Shown here in pieces: positions 1 to 6,963 of a stretch of 7,722 nucleotides of DNA (the stretch's first letter is position 1; every line of letters begins with the position of its first letter). This stretch comes from Pseudomonadota bacterium (lineage in GTDB: Bacteria; Pseudomonadota; Gammaproteobacteria; Burkholderiales; Gallionellaceae). The DNA lies in contig JAJZUH010000057.1 in the NCBI GenBank assembly GCA_021847165.1, positions 1 to 7,722 on the forward strand, in the 5' to 3' direction. A model generated the notes under the pieces. It had not been told where the DNA came from. It saw nothing but the letters and a program-made list of their open reading frames with translations, and ran no database searches. A program made the position numbers and the translations under genes.

Positions 1-1400
1 CCTACTGTATCGGCAGGGCGCAGCGTTTCTTTAATGACTTTTGTCAGATGCACCAGGGCGCGATCGCCTGCCTGGTGTCCCAGCGTATCGTTTAATTGTT
101 TGAAATTGTCGATGTCGAGCAGGGCGACGCTGACTGCCGTGCGGCTGCGGTCGGAACGCTTGAGTTCGCGATCCAGGGTCTCGTCCAGCCCGCGCCGGTT
201 GAGCGCGCCGGTGAGCTGGTCCTCGCGTACCAGTTCGCTGACCTGTTCCAGCTCCTGTTCCAGCGCCCTGATGCGCGCTTCCGCCTCGTCGGCCTGTTTC
301 TTGGAAGAGAGCATTTCTTCGTGCGAGCGCATCACGCTGGTCTGGATGACGCGGGTATCGTGCATCACATCCTGAAGAATATGGCTGAGTTCGGTCAGGT
401 TGTCGGCCTTGCCGATCTTCTGGCTGTATCCTTCGATCTTGCTGTGATACTCGCCGGTACTCTCGCTCAGTTCGCCGAGGCGGTCTATGAAGGTGGTCAT
501 CAGGCTCTTCAATGTTGCCTTGGCGTCTGTCAGGCTTTGTTTGAGCGTGCTTTGCTTGATGATGGCATCGCGCAGGTTGCGTTCCGCATCGGCGATCGAG
601 CGCTTGTCCAGGGGGTTGGCGATGATCTCCTGCAGGGTGGCGATCTGGCCATGCAGCCATTTGTCGTCTTCCACCATCTCGCTGACGTTTTCCACCAGCA
701 GGCGCAGCAGGCGCACCAGACCTTCCTGAATCTTCGCCTTGTCGCCGCCGCGCAATTCCAGCTTGAGCCAGAATTGCCGCAGCTGTTTGGCGAGATCGTT
801 CAGGCGCTCCTTGTTGTCGGTGCTGCGTACCAGCGATACCAGCGCCTGTATCTCGTCGCGCATTTCGGGCTGCGAGGTCAGCGTGCTTTCCAGCGACTGC
901 GCCAGGAGTTCGCGCAGCCGGCTTAGCAGTTCCTGGTGGTCGGCCAGAGCCGGCGCAGTGCCGCCGGCCGTTGCGGTAGCGGGAGCGGGTAACCCATCGG
1001 ACGAGACTGCGGGAACCAGTTCGGCGGCGCTGGGGCCGGCGGGGGCGGTAGACCACGAGCGCAGCAGGCCCTGCAATTTTCCGAACAGCACTTCCGGGTC
1101 GCTGGCAAAGCGCGTGAGTACGGTGTCCACGCCGTCTTTCTTGCGGGTGACGGTGATGCCCTTGTGCGGTGTCTCCAGCTGGCGAAGCAGGTCGCGGATC
1201 AGTTCCGCCCAGGCAGGCACCAGCTTGCCTTTGCTGGTCGTGGCCCCGACGTCGGCGGCGGCCGACGGTGCGGGTGCCGGTTCGCCGCTGATCTCGCGAT
1301 ACATCTGCGTGTAATTTTCCGGTGTCGGTGCGAGCTTGCGCGCAGCGAGGGTGGTGAACGTTTCGCGGGCGATTTCGGAAGGCGTCTTGGTTTTGCTCAT
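1..1400 (-). CDS. GGDEF diguanylate cyclase, 5' part only (runs off the left edge)
   Basis: Reading from the ATG at 1400 gives 466 codons without a stop up to the window edge. Residues about 392-466 are the first half of a GGDEF domain. They contain DQLTGALNRRG at 394 onward, the metal-binding DID at 429-431, the substrate-binding N437, and GHQAGD at 441-446. The region ends at RPADTVG, so the GG(D/E)EF signature should follow within about ten residues outside the window. GGDEF domains make cyclic di-GMP from two GTP. Ahead of it lie an N-terminal segment (1-39, TPSEIARE... PTPENYTQMY), Pro/Ala-rich linkers (about 40-58 and 117-153), a long, mostly helical region (about 155-390), and a charged, probably coiled-coil stretch just before the domain. 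No membrane segment or signal peptide is visible, so it is probably cytoplasmic. No clear Shine-Dalgarno precedes the ATG, but no better start exists nearby. Activity cannot be judged without the missing signature. Confidence 0.88.
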   Translation of the reverse strand, partial: MSKTKTPSEIARETFTTLAARKLAPTPENYTQMYREISGEPAPAPSAAADVGATTSKGKLVPAWAELIRDLLRQLETPHKGITVTRKKDGVDTVLTRFASDPEVLFGKLQGLLRSWSTAPAGPSAAELVPAVSSDGLPAPATATAGGTAPALADHQELLSRLRELLAQSLESTLTSQPEMRDEIQALVSLVRSTDNKERLNDLAKQLRQFWLKLELRGGDKAKIQEGLVRLLRLLVENVSEMVEDDKWLHGQIATLQEIIANPLDKRSIADAERNLRDAIIKQSTLKQSLTDAKATLKSLMTTFIDRLGELSESTGEYHSKIEGYSQKIGKADNLTELSHILQDVMHDTRVIQTSVMRSHEEMLSSKKQADEAEARIRALEQELEQVSELVREDQLTGALNRRGLDETLDRELKRSDRSRTAVSVALLDIDNFKQLNDTLGHQAGDRALVHLTKVIKETLRPADTV

Positions 1401-1429
1401 GGGTGAAGTTGGCGATAGTCGATGCGGCG

Positions 1430-1457
1430 ATTATCCGGCAACGCGCCGGTTGCGAAA
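1430..1457 (-). promoter_or_regulatory. Candidate promoter for the diguanylate cyclase gene
   Basis: On the minus strand GATAAT (1430-1435) is a five-of-six match to the sigma-70 -10 box. TTTCGC (1452-1457) lies 16 bases upstream and is only a weak -35 match. Transcription would start about 20-25 bases before the cyclase ATG. This is inferred from base pattern alone; the cyclase could equally be read through from the regulator gene. Confidence 0.3.
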
Positions 1458-1476
1458 CACGGAATAGCGGCAGTTT

Positions 1477-1495
1477 CCGGTCCTATTTGGCCCGG
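1477..1495 (-). terminator. Imperfect hairpin directly after the response regulator stop
   Basis: Immediately after the regulator's TGA, the minus strand reads CCGGGCC-AAATA-GGACCGG. This is a seven-base stem with one mismatch and a five-base loop. No U-run follows, so it is not a canonical intrinsic terminator. It might attenuate read-through to the cyclase or stabilise the mRNA 3' end, or it may be chance in GC-rich DNA. Confidence 0.25.
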
Positions 1496-2128
1496 TCATT
1501 CGATCAGGTGATTGCTGATGGCGTAATGGATTGCCTCGGCGTTGTTCTTCAGCTTCATTTTTTCCAGCAGGCGCGAGCGGTATACGCTGACCGTCTTGGG
1601 GCTGAGCGACATGATTTCCGCCATCTCGCTCAATTTCTTGCCCGAGGCCATCAGGCAGAGCGTCTGGTATTCCCGGTTGGAAAGCGTCTGGTGCAGCAAT
1701 TCCTGATAGCCTTGCGACAGGCCGTTGGCCAGTTGTTCCGCCAGTTCGGTGCTGATGTATTTCTTCCCGCTGGCGACCTGGCGGATGGCGGTGACCAGCT
1801 GCAGCGGGGCGCTTTGTTTGTTGAGGTAGCCGGCGGCGCCGGCCTTCATGGAACGCAGGGCATATTGCTCTTCCGGATGCATGCTGAGCATCAGCACCGG
1901 CAATTGCGGCCGGTTGGCCCTGAGCTGCTTGAGTACGTCGACTCCATGCTTGTCCGGCATGCTGATGTCCAGCAGGACCACGTCGTAGGCGGTTTCCTCC
2001 ACCATGCGGATGGCCTGCATGCCGTTCTCCGCTTCGCCTATCACGCGCATGTCGTCGGTGTCGTCCAGCAATTGCTTGAGGCCCTTGCGGATGAGTGCGT
2101 GATCGTCGGCTATCAGCACTTTTATCAT
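1496..2128 (-). CDS. LuxR/NarL-family DNA-binding response regulator
   Basis: This 210-residue protein has the two-domain layout and usual length of NarL/FixJ-type regulators. The receiver (about 1-120) carries the acidic pair D8-D9, the phospho-acceptor D54 in LLDISMP, S82 in the switch position and K104 in LNKQ, so it looks fully functional. The C-terminal GerE-type helix-turn-helix (about 149-205) starts at LSNREYQTL and has the recognition-helix region SPKTVSVYRSRL. It is expected to bind promoters after phosphorylation by the kinase encoded just upstream; the target genes cannot be read from the window. I chose the ATG at 2128, which gives the family-typical start MIKVLIADDH. It lies 14 bases after the kinase stop, with GAGAAG about ten bases before it. 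A TTG at 2146 would add six residues and overlap the kinase stop, but is less likely. Confidence 0.93.
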   Translation of the reverse strand: MIKVLIADDHALIRKGLKQLLDDTDDMRVIGEAENGMQAIRMVEETAYDVVLLDISMPDKHGVDVLKQLRANRPQLPVLMLSMHPEEQYALRSMKAGAAGYLNKQSAPLQLVTAIRQVASGKKYISTELAEQLANGLSQGYQELLHQTLSNREYQTLCLMASGKKLSEMAEIMSLSPKTVSVYRSRLLEKMKLKNNAEAIHYAISNHLIE

Positions 2129-2142
2129 TGCGGTATCGCTTC

Positions 2143-3654
2143 TCAAAATAGATTTTGTTGTGCCAGCAGGTCGTCTGCCGTGGCGCTTCCCGCTTCGCGC
2201 GGGATGAATACGCCGATCTGAGTCCCTTGGCCGGCGGGGCTGTCGATATTCACCTTGCCGCCGAAGTATTCTACCCGTTCGCGGATGCCGCGTAAGCCGA
2301 ATGAACGGGGCTTGGCGCGGTCGGCCTCGGTGATGCCGCGCCCGTTGTCGCGTACCTTCAGTTCGATGCCGCCGTCGCGTTCACGCAGGCGCACCTCGAC
2401 CTTGCCGGCCTTGGCATGCTTGGTGATGTTGGCGAGCGTCTCCTGGAATATGCGGAACAGGGCGATGGAGATGTCGGGCGGGATGTCGGCCAGCGCCTTG
2501 TCGTGTTCGAAGGCGCATGCGATGCCGGTGCGTTGTTCGAATTCGTCCACTTCCATCTCGATGGCGGCGACGATGCCGAAGGTGTCCAGTACGCTGGGGC
2601 GCAGGCTGCGAGATATGTTTCCGGCTGCCGAGATGCACCTGTCCACCAGCGTTTCGATGTTCCTGGCCTTTTCCGCCAGCGCCGGTTTTTCGGTCAGGCG
2701 GCCGCCCAGCCATGCGATGTCCAGCTTGATGGCAGTGAGCGTACTGCCCAGTTCGTCGTGCACCTCGCGGGCGATGGCGATGCGTTCCTGTTCCCTGACC
2801 TCCTGTATGTGCGAGGAGAGTTCGCGCAGCTGCGCCTTGGATCGCCGGATCTCCAGCTCCGCTTCCTTGCTTTGCGTGATGTTGAAGATGATGCCTTCCC
2901 ACTGGATGCCGTCGGGCGATCTGCGCGGGCTGGAACGCAGGTTGATCCACTTGATCTCGTTGTCGGGCAGGGTCAGTACACGTCCTTCCCAGTTCCAGAA
3001 CGACAGGTTCTTTGCGGAAGCCTGCATGCTCTGCTGGTAGGAAGGCAGATCTTCGGGGTGCAGCATGGATTCGAACGGCGAGGCGGCCTGGGTCAAGTCC
3101 TGCGGCGCGACCCCCAGCAACGCATGGCATCCTTCGCTAACGTAGGGGAAGCTCACCTTGCCGTCATTCTGCAGCAGCATCTGGTATGCCATGCCCGGCA
3201 GGTTGGCGATGAATGCATGCAGGCGGGTCTGGTTTTCCTGCAGCGCCAGTTGCGCGCTGCGGTGCGCCTGGCGGATGCGCGCTTCGCGCAGGTTGTGTTC
3301 GATTGCGGGGGCGAGGCGGTTCAGGCTGCCCTTGAAGATGTAATCGTCGGCACCATGCCGCATGGTGTGAATGATGGTCTCCTCGCGCAAGTCGTGCGAG
3401 AGGAACAGGAACGGGATATCCGCGCCGCTGCTTTGCATGAGCTCGAGTGCAGGCAGGCCGCCGAAGCCGGGCGGATCATAGCTGCACAGCACGATGTCGA
3501 ACTGCTCCTTGAGCAGTGCCGACCTCATGTCTGTGGCGTTGTCCACCCGCAGATGGTCGAGCTGGTAGCCTGCATGCGACAGCTTGTCCAGGGTGCGTTG
3601 CGCGTCGGCGCTGGAGGATTCGACCAGTAAGGCGCGGAGTTTCTTGGCAGTCAT
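2143..3654 (-). CDS. Soluble PAS sensor histidine kinase (HisKA_3 type) with degenerate N-terminal receiver
   Basis: The 503 residues fall into four parts. Residues 1-125 are receiver-like, about 141-262 are a PAS domain ending in WEGIIFNITQSKEAE (PAS_3 flavour), 263-290 are a helical linker, and about 290-360 are a HisKA_3 dimerisation domain with phospho-acceptor H299 in REVHDELGS. An HATPase domain follows, with N-box E405/N409/H413, D436-N-G-x-G440, FGLRG at 452-456 and GQGT at 475-478. This is the NarX/DegS class of kinase that pairs with LuxR-type regulators, matching the gene that follows 14 bases later. In the receiver, S86 and K108 are kept, but the expected acceptor aspartate is S58 and the N-terminal acidic pair is E12-S13. 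It is therefore probably not phosphorylated in the usual way. No membrane segments or signal peptide are seen, so it should sense a cytoplasmic signal; the ligand is unknown. The ATG at 3654 has a weak GGGAA ribosome site and a good -10 box upstream. Confidence 0.93.
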   Translation of the reverse strand: MTAKKLRALLVESSSADAQRTLDKLSHAGYQLDHLRVDNATDMRSALLKEQFDIVLCSYDPPGFGGLPALELMQSSGADIPFLFLSHDLREETIIHTMRHGADDYIFKGSLNRLAPAIEHNLREARIRQAHRSAQLALQENQTRLHAFIANLPGMAYQMLLQNDGKVSFPYVSEGCHALLGVAPQDLTQAASPFESMLHPEDLPSYQQSMQASAKNLSFWNWEGRVLTLPDNEIKWINLRSSPRRSPDGIQWEGIIFNITQSKEAELEIRRSKAQLRELSSHIQEVREQERIAIAREVHDELGSTLTAIKLDIAWLGGRLTEKPALAEKARNIETLVDRCISAAGNISRSLRPSVLDTFGIVAAIEMEVDEFEQRTGIACAFEHDKALADIPPDISIALFRIFQETLANITKHAKAGKVEVRLRERDGGIELKVRDNGRGITEADRAKPRSFGLRGIRERVEYFGGKVNIDSPAGQGTQIGVFIPREAGSATADDLLAQQNLF

Positions 3655-3679
3655 TCTGTTTTCCCGTACGATTGCCGGG

Positions 3680-3685
3680 ATTATA
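3680..3685 (-). promoter_or_regulatory. Consensus -10 box for the kinase-regulator operon
   Basis: The minus strand carries a perfect TATAAT here, 25 bases before the kinase ATG, implying a leader of roughly 20 bases. No good TTGACA-like box is found at the right spacing: the -35 region falls around GTGCAC (3701-3706). The promoter may therefore be weak or need an activator. Confidence 0.5.
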
Positions 3686-3719
3686 AGCGGCGTCTGTGCC
3701 GTGCACTAGGCCGGAATTT

Positions 3720-3732
3720 CGGTAGAATACCG
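3720..3732 (+). promoter_or_regulatory. Candidate -10 box of the hisC promoter inside a short inverted repeat
   Basis: TAGAAT at 3723-3728 matches the sigma-70 -10 box at five of six positions and sits 27 bases before the hisC ATG. It is embedded in CGGTA-GAA-TACCG, a perfect five-base inverted repeat (3720-3724 and 3728-3732). No good -35 box is present; the region 16-17 bases upstream is again the GTGCAC at 3701-3706. The inverted repeat could be an operator half-site pair or chance. Confidence 0.4.
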
Positions 3733-3755
3733 GCTGTTACCGAACCTGCCACCTT

Positions 3756-4847
3756 ATGTCTTCCGCCCGTCCTGCCGTCGTTCCCGAGAACCTGCTTCGC
3801 CCGGAAGTGCTGGGCCTGCATGCCTACCATGTGCCGCCGGCAAGCGGCATGGTCAAGCTGGATGCAATGGAAAATCCCTATCTGTTGCCGCAGGCGCTGC
3901 GCGAGGAGATCGCGCAAGTGGCGGCGGGTGCTGCGATCAACCGCTATCCCGACGCGGCGGCAAGTCAGCTCAAGGCCGATATCCGCAAGGTGACCGGCCT
4001 GCCAGCCGGCATGGAGGTCCTGCTGGGCAACGGCTCGGACGAGATCATCCAGTTGCTGGCGCTGGCGGTCGCCAAGCCAGGCGCGGTGCTGTTGAGTGTG
4101 GAGCCGTCGTTCGTGATGTACCGGATGATCGCCGCCTTCGTGGGCATGAGGTATGTCGGCGTGCCGCTGGCGGCAGATTTTTCGCTCGACCTTCCGGCCA
4201 TGTTGGAGGCCATCAGACGCGAACGTCCCGCGCTGGTATTCCTGGCTTATCCCAACAACCCGACCGGCAACCTGTTCGATGCTGCTGCCATCCGGCAGGT
4301 GATCCAGGCAGCCCCGGGGCTGGTCGTGGTGGACGAGGCTTACTACGCCTTTGCGCGCGACAGTTTCATCCCCCATTTGGCGCAATATGACAATCTGCTG
4401 GTGATGCGCACTTTCTCCAAGCTCGGCATGGCGGGGTTGCGCCTCGGCTTCCTGGCCGGTTCCGTGGCTTGGCTGGAGCAGCTGGAAAAGCTGCGCTTAC
4501 CGTATAATGTAGGCGTTCTGCCGCAATTGGTCGCGGCAAAGTTGCTGCAGCACCACGATGTATTGCTGGCACAGGCGGAAAGCATCAAACAGGAACGCGC
4601 TGAGCTGTTGCGCGCATTGGCCCATATCGAGGGCGTGCATGCTTATCCCAGCGAAGCCAATTTCATCCTGTTTCGCGTGGCAAAAGCCACGCAGGTATTC
4701 GAGGGGCTGAAACACCGCGGCGTGCTGATCAAGAACCTGGACGGGGGGCATCCGGCATTGACCGATTGCCTGCGCGTTACCGTAGGGACGCAACAAGAAA
4801 ACGAGCGGTTCATGGCGGCGCTGGTCGAATGTATGCAAGAGATGTAA
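3756..4847 (+). CDS. hisC: Histidinol-phosphate aminotransferase
   Basis: This PLP-dependent fold-type I aminotransferase moves an amino group from glutamate to imidazole-acetol phosphate, giving L-histidinol phosphate. The 363 residues match the usual length of about 350-370. The N-terminal ...[20 protein letters not shown] is typical of proteobacterial HisC. Further on are [10 protein letters not shown], the cofactor-contacting D193 and Y196 in DEAYYAF, the Schiff-base lysine K222 in [15 protein letters not shown], and the C-terminal R340 in LRVTVG expected to hold the substrate carboxylate. The ATG at 3756 is the first start that gives a normal N terminus, though no Shine-Dalgarno precedes it. 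It is the first gene of the plus-strand block and faces a divergent two-component operon. A paralogue acting on tyrosine or phenylalanine is possible within this family, but the adjoining his genes make HisC by far the best reading. Confidence 0.96.
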   Translation: MSSARPAVVPENLLRPEVLGLHAYHVPPASGMVKLDAMENPYLLPQALREEIAQVAAGAAINRYPDAAASQLKADIRKVTGLPAGMEVLLGNGSDEIIQLLALAVAKPGAVLLSVEPSFVMYRMIAAFVGMRYVGVPLAADFSLDLPAMLEAIRRERPALVFLAYPNNPTGNLFDAAAIRQVIQAAPGLVVVDEAYYAFARDSFIPHLAQYDNLLVMRTFSKLGMAGLRLGFLAGSVAWLEQLEKLRLPYNVGVLPQLVAAKLLQHHDVLLAQAESIKQERAELLRALAHIEGVHAYPSEANFILFRVAKATQVFEGLKHRGVLIKNLDGGHPALTDCLRVTVGTQQENERFMAALVECMQEM

Positions 4848-4956
4848 ACGAGCTTCAGTGGAAACCAGCCTTCAGGTTGTGCGGGAGCCCGGACGAGCGA
4901 TTCCTGGCGGCATAGCAAGACAACATTACCAATAACCAACTCGCATAAGGCGAATC
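4848..4956 (+). other. Intergenic gap between hisC and hisB
   Basis: This 109-base gap contrasts with the 9-base or overlapping junctions further down the cluster. I see no ORF, no strong promoter boxes and no terminator hairpin with a U-run. The only clear signal is AAGG at 4947-4950, a suitable ribosome-binding site for hisB. A weak internal promoter cannot be excluded. Confidence 0.6.
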
Positions 4957-5544
4957 ATGCGTAGCGCAAAAGTCAGTCGCAACACCCTCGAGACCAGGAT
5001 CGCGGTCGAACTGAATCTGGACGGGACGGGCAAGGTCAAGCTGGATACCGGCTTGCCGTTCCTCGAGCACATGCTGGACCAGATCGCGCGGCACGGACTG
5101 ATCGATCTCGACATCAATGCCAAGGGCGATCTGCATATCGATGCCCACCATACGGTGGAAGACATCGGCATCACGCTGGGACAGGCGCTCAGCCAGGCGA
5201 TCGGCGACAAGAAGGGATTGCGCCGCTACGGGCATGCCTATGTGCCGCTGGACGAGGCGTTGTCGCGCGTGGTGCTGGATATCTCCGGCCGCCCCGGTCT
5301 GGTGTTCAATGTCGATTTCGTGCGTTCCAATATCGGCGAATTCGAAGTCGACCTGATCCGCGAATTCTTCCAGGGGTTCGTCAATCACGCACTGGTGACG
5401 CTGCACATCGATAACCTGGCCGGCGACAATGCGCACCATCAGGCCGAGACCATCTTCAAGGCGTTCGGTCGCGCCCTGCGCGTTGCGCTGGAGATCGATC
5501 CGCGCATGGCCGGCGTCATGCCATCCACCAAGGGAACGTTATAA
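4957..5544 (+). CDS. hisB: Imidazoleglycerol-phosphate dehydratase (monofunctional)
   Basis: HisB removes water from imidazoleglycerol phosphate to give imidazole-acetol phosphate, the substrate of HisC. The 195 residues match the single-domain enzyme; there is no N-terminal histidinol-phosphatase domain as in the E. coli fusion, so that step must be done elsewhere. The paired metal-binding motifs are both intact: HHTVED at 64-69 (H64, H65, E68) and DNAHHQAE at 157-164 (H160, H161, E164). The [15 protein letters not shown] segment (33-47, including E37, H38 and H46) and the C-terminal PSTKG are also typical. The ATG at 4957 follows AAGG by six bases. It is separated from hisC by 109 bases and from hisH by 9. 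Confidence 0.97.
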   Translation: MRSAKVSRNTLETRIAVELNLDGTGKVKLDTGLPFLEHMLDQIARHGLIDLDINAKGDLHIDAHHTVEDIGITLGQALSQAIGDKKGLRRYGHAYVPLDEALSRVVLDISGRPGLVFNVDFVRSNIGEFEVDLIREFFQGFVNHALVTLHIDNLAGDNAHHQAETIFKAFGRALRVALEIDPRMAGVMPSTKGTL

Positions 5545-5553
5545 CCCCTCATC

Positions 5554-6192
5554 ATGGTCGATATCGCAATCGTCGATTACGGCATGGGCAATCTGCGCTC
5601 GGTGCAACAGGCCGTGCGCAAGGTCGCTCCGCAAGCGAGCATCGCGGTGACCGGCGAGGCCGGCATCATCGCAGCTGCCGGGCGGGTGGTCTTTCCCGGC
5701 CAGGGGGCGGCGCCCGATTGCATGCGCGAGATCCGTTCCCGTGGATTGGACAAGGTGATCGCCGATGTGGTCGGGGAGGGCAAGCCTTTCCTCGGCATCT
5801 GCATGGGGCTGCAAGTGCTGTTCGAGCACAGCGAGGAGGGTGACACGCCCTGCCTGGGGCTGTTCGCCGGTCCGGTCAAGCGCTTTGCTTCCGGTCTGAG
5901 GGATGCGCAGGGCAACAAGCTCAAGGTGCCGCACATGGGCTGGAACCAGGTGCACCACGGCGAACATGTTTTGTGGGACGGTATCGCCCAGGATGCACGT
6001 TTCTATTTTGTCCACAGCTACCATGTGCAGCCGCGCGATGCAGGGCTGGTGCAGGCCACCAGCGATTATCCGCAGCCCTTTGTCTGTGCGGTGGCCCGTG
6101 ATAATTTATTCGCCGTTCAGTTCCACCCGGAGAAGAGCGCGGCAGCCGGCTTGAGGCTGCTGCAAAATTTCATCAACTGGAATCCTGTGTGA
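5554..6192 (+). CDS. hisH: IGP synthase, glutamine amidotransferase subunit
   Basis: HisH hydrolyses glutamine and passes the ammonia through a channel to HisF, encoded two genes downstream. The 212 residues are the normal length for this class I amidotransferase. The N terminus IAIVDYGMGNLRSV is diagnostic for HisH, the oxyanion-strand motif is PGQGAAPDC at 48-56, the nucleophile is C83 in GICMGLQ, and the remaining triad residues are H191 and E193 in QFHPEKS. All three catalytic residues are present, so the enzyme should be active. The start is nine bases after the hisB stop with no evident Shine-Dalgarno close by, so translation may depend on coupling to hisB. Confidence 0.97.
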   Translation: MVDIAIVDYGMGNLRSVQQAVRKVAPQASIAVTGEAGIIAAAGRVVFPGQGAAPDCMREIRSRGLDKVIADVVGEGKPFLGICMGLQVLFEHSEEGDTPCLGLFAGPVKRFASGLRDAQGNKLKVPHMGWNQVHHGEHVLWDGIAQDARFYFVHSYHVQPRDAGLVQATSDYPQPFVCAVARDNLFAVQFHPEKSAAAGLRLLQNFINWNPV

Positions 6193-6201
6193 TCTTAAAT
6201 C

Positions 6202-6963
6202 ATGGATACTAAAACCCTGATCATCCCCGCAATCGATTTGAAAGACGGACAATGCGTGCGCCTGCGGCAAGGCGTGATGGAGGGCGCAACGGTGTTCTCC
6301 GACGACCCCGCTGCGATGGCAAAGCACTGGCTGGCGCAAGGCGCGCGCCGCCTGCATCTGGTGGATCTCAACGGGGCGTTCGCCGGCAAGCCCAAGAACG
6401 AAGTGGCGGTGCGCAGCATCGTCGAGGCGGTTGGCGGGGATATACCGATACAGCTGGGCGGCGGCATCCGCGATCTGGAGACCATCGAGCGCTATCTCGA
6501 CCTCGGGGTGACCTACGTCATCATCGGCACCGCCGCCGTGAAAGTGCCGGGGTTTCTGCATGAGGCATGCGACGCCTTCCCCGGCCACATCATGGTTGGC
6601 CTGGATGCCAAGGGCGGCAAGGTCGCGGTGGACGGCTGGTCGAAACTGACCGGGCACGATGTGGCCGATCTGGCGCAGCGCTTCGAGGGGTATGGCGTGG
6701 AAGCCATCATCTATACCGATATCGGGCGCGACGGCATGATGACCGGCGTGAATATCGAAGCGACCGTCGAACTGGCGCGGCCCCTGCATGTGCCGGTCAT
6801 CGCCAGCGGCGGCATTACCAATCTGGACGATGTGCGTGCGCTGTGCGCGGTGCGCGCCGAAGGCATCACCGGCGCAATCACGGGGCGGGCCATCTACGAG
6901 GGCACGCTGGACTTCAAGGCGGCGCAGGCTTTGGCAGACGAGCTGTCGCCGGCCGTGATCTGA
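6202..6963 (+). CDS. hisA: ProFAR isomerase (phosphoribosylformimino-AICAR-phosphate isomerase)
   Basis: HisA performs the Amadori-type ring opening of ProFAR to PRFAR, the substrate of the HisH-HisF enzyme. The 253-residue (beta-alpha)8 barrel carries the catalytic aspartates D12 (PAIDLKDG) and D135 (GLDAKGG). It also has T172-D173 in YTDIGRDG and the phosphate-binding loops LGGGIR (85-90), GTAA (109-112), ASGGITN (201-207) and TGRAIYEG (227-234). HisA and HisF are related barrels. The [13 protein letters not shown] segment at 54-66 and the neighbouring true hisF identify this copy as HisA. It starts nine bases after hisH without a visible ribosome site. Its TGA shares one base with the hisF ATG, which points to translational coupling. 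Confidence 0.97.
   Translation: MDTKTLIIPAIDLKDGQCVRLRQGVMEGATVFSDDPAAMAKHWLAQGARRLHLVDLNGAFAGKPKNEVAVRSIVEAVGGDIPIQLGGGIRDLETIERYLDLGVTYVIIGTAAVKVPGFLHEACDAFPGHIMVGLDAKGGKVAVDGWSKLTGHDVADLAQRFEGYGVEAIIYTDIGRDGMMTGVNIEATVELARPLHVPVIASGGITNLDDVRALCAVRAEGITGAITGRAIYEGTLDFKAAQALADELSPAVI

Noticed and set aside
31..1056. Open frames on both strands (96-926 plus, 31-1056 minus) over the cyclase region
   Set aside because: The frame starting at 1400 on the minus strand gives a coherent GGDEF protein; the others give Arg/Gln/Ala-rich sequence typical of wrong frames.
1403..2221. A 272-codon plus-strand open frame opposite the response regulator
   Set aside because: It lies antisense to a complete receiver-HTH protein and shows no family features of its own; a codon-bias shadow.
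2416..3630. A 404-codon plus-strand open frame opposite the kinase gene
   Set aside because: It is antisense to a kinase with clear domains throughout, its translation has no recognisable motifs, and long antisense frames are expected in GC-rich coding DNA.
3681..4385. A 234-codon minus-strand frame opposite hisC
   Set aside because: hisC is unambiguous on the plus strand, and the antisense product resembles no family I know.
6567..6962. Extended N terminus for HisF from an upstream start at 6567
   Set aside because: The extension overlaps hisA out of frame and is Arg-rich nonsense; the HisF N terminus [12 protein letters not shown] starts exactly at 6963.
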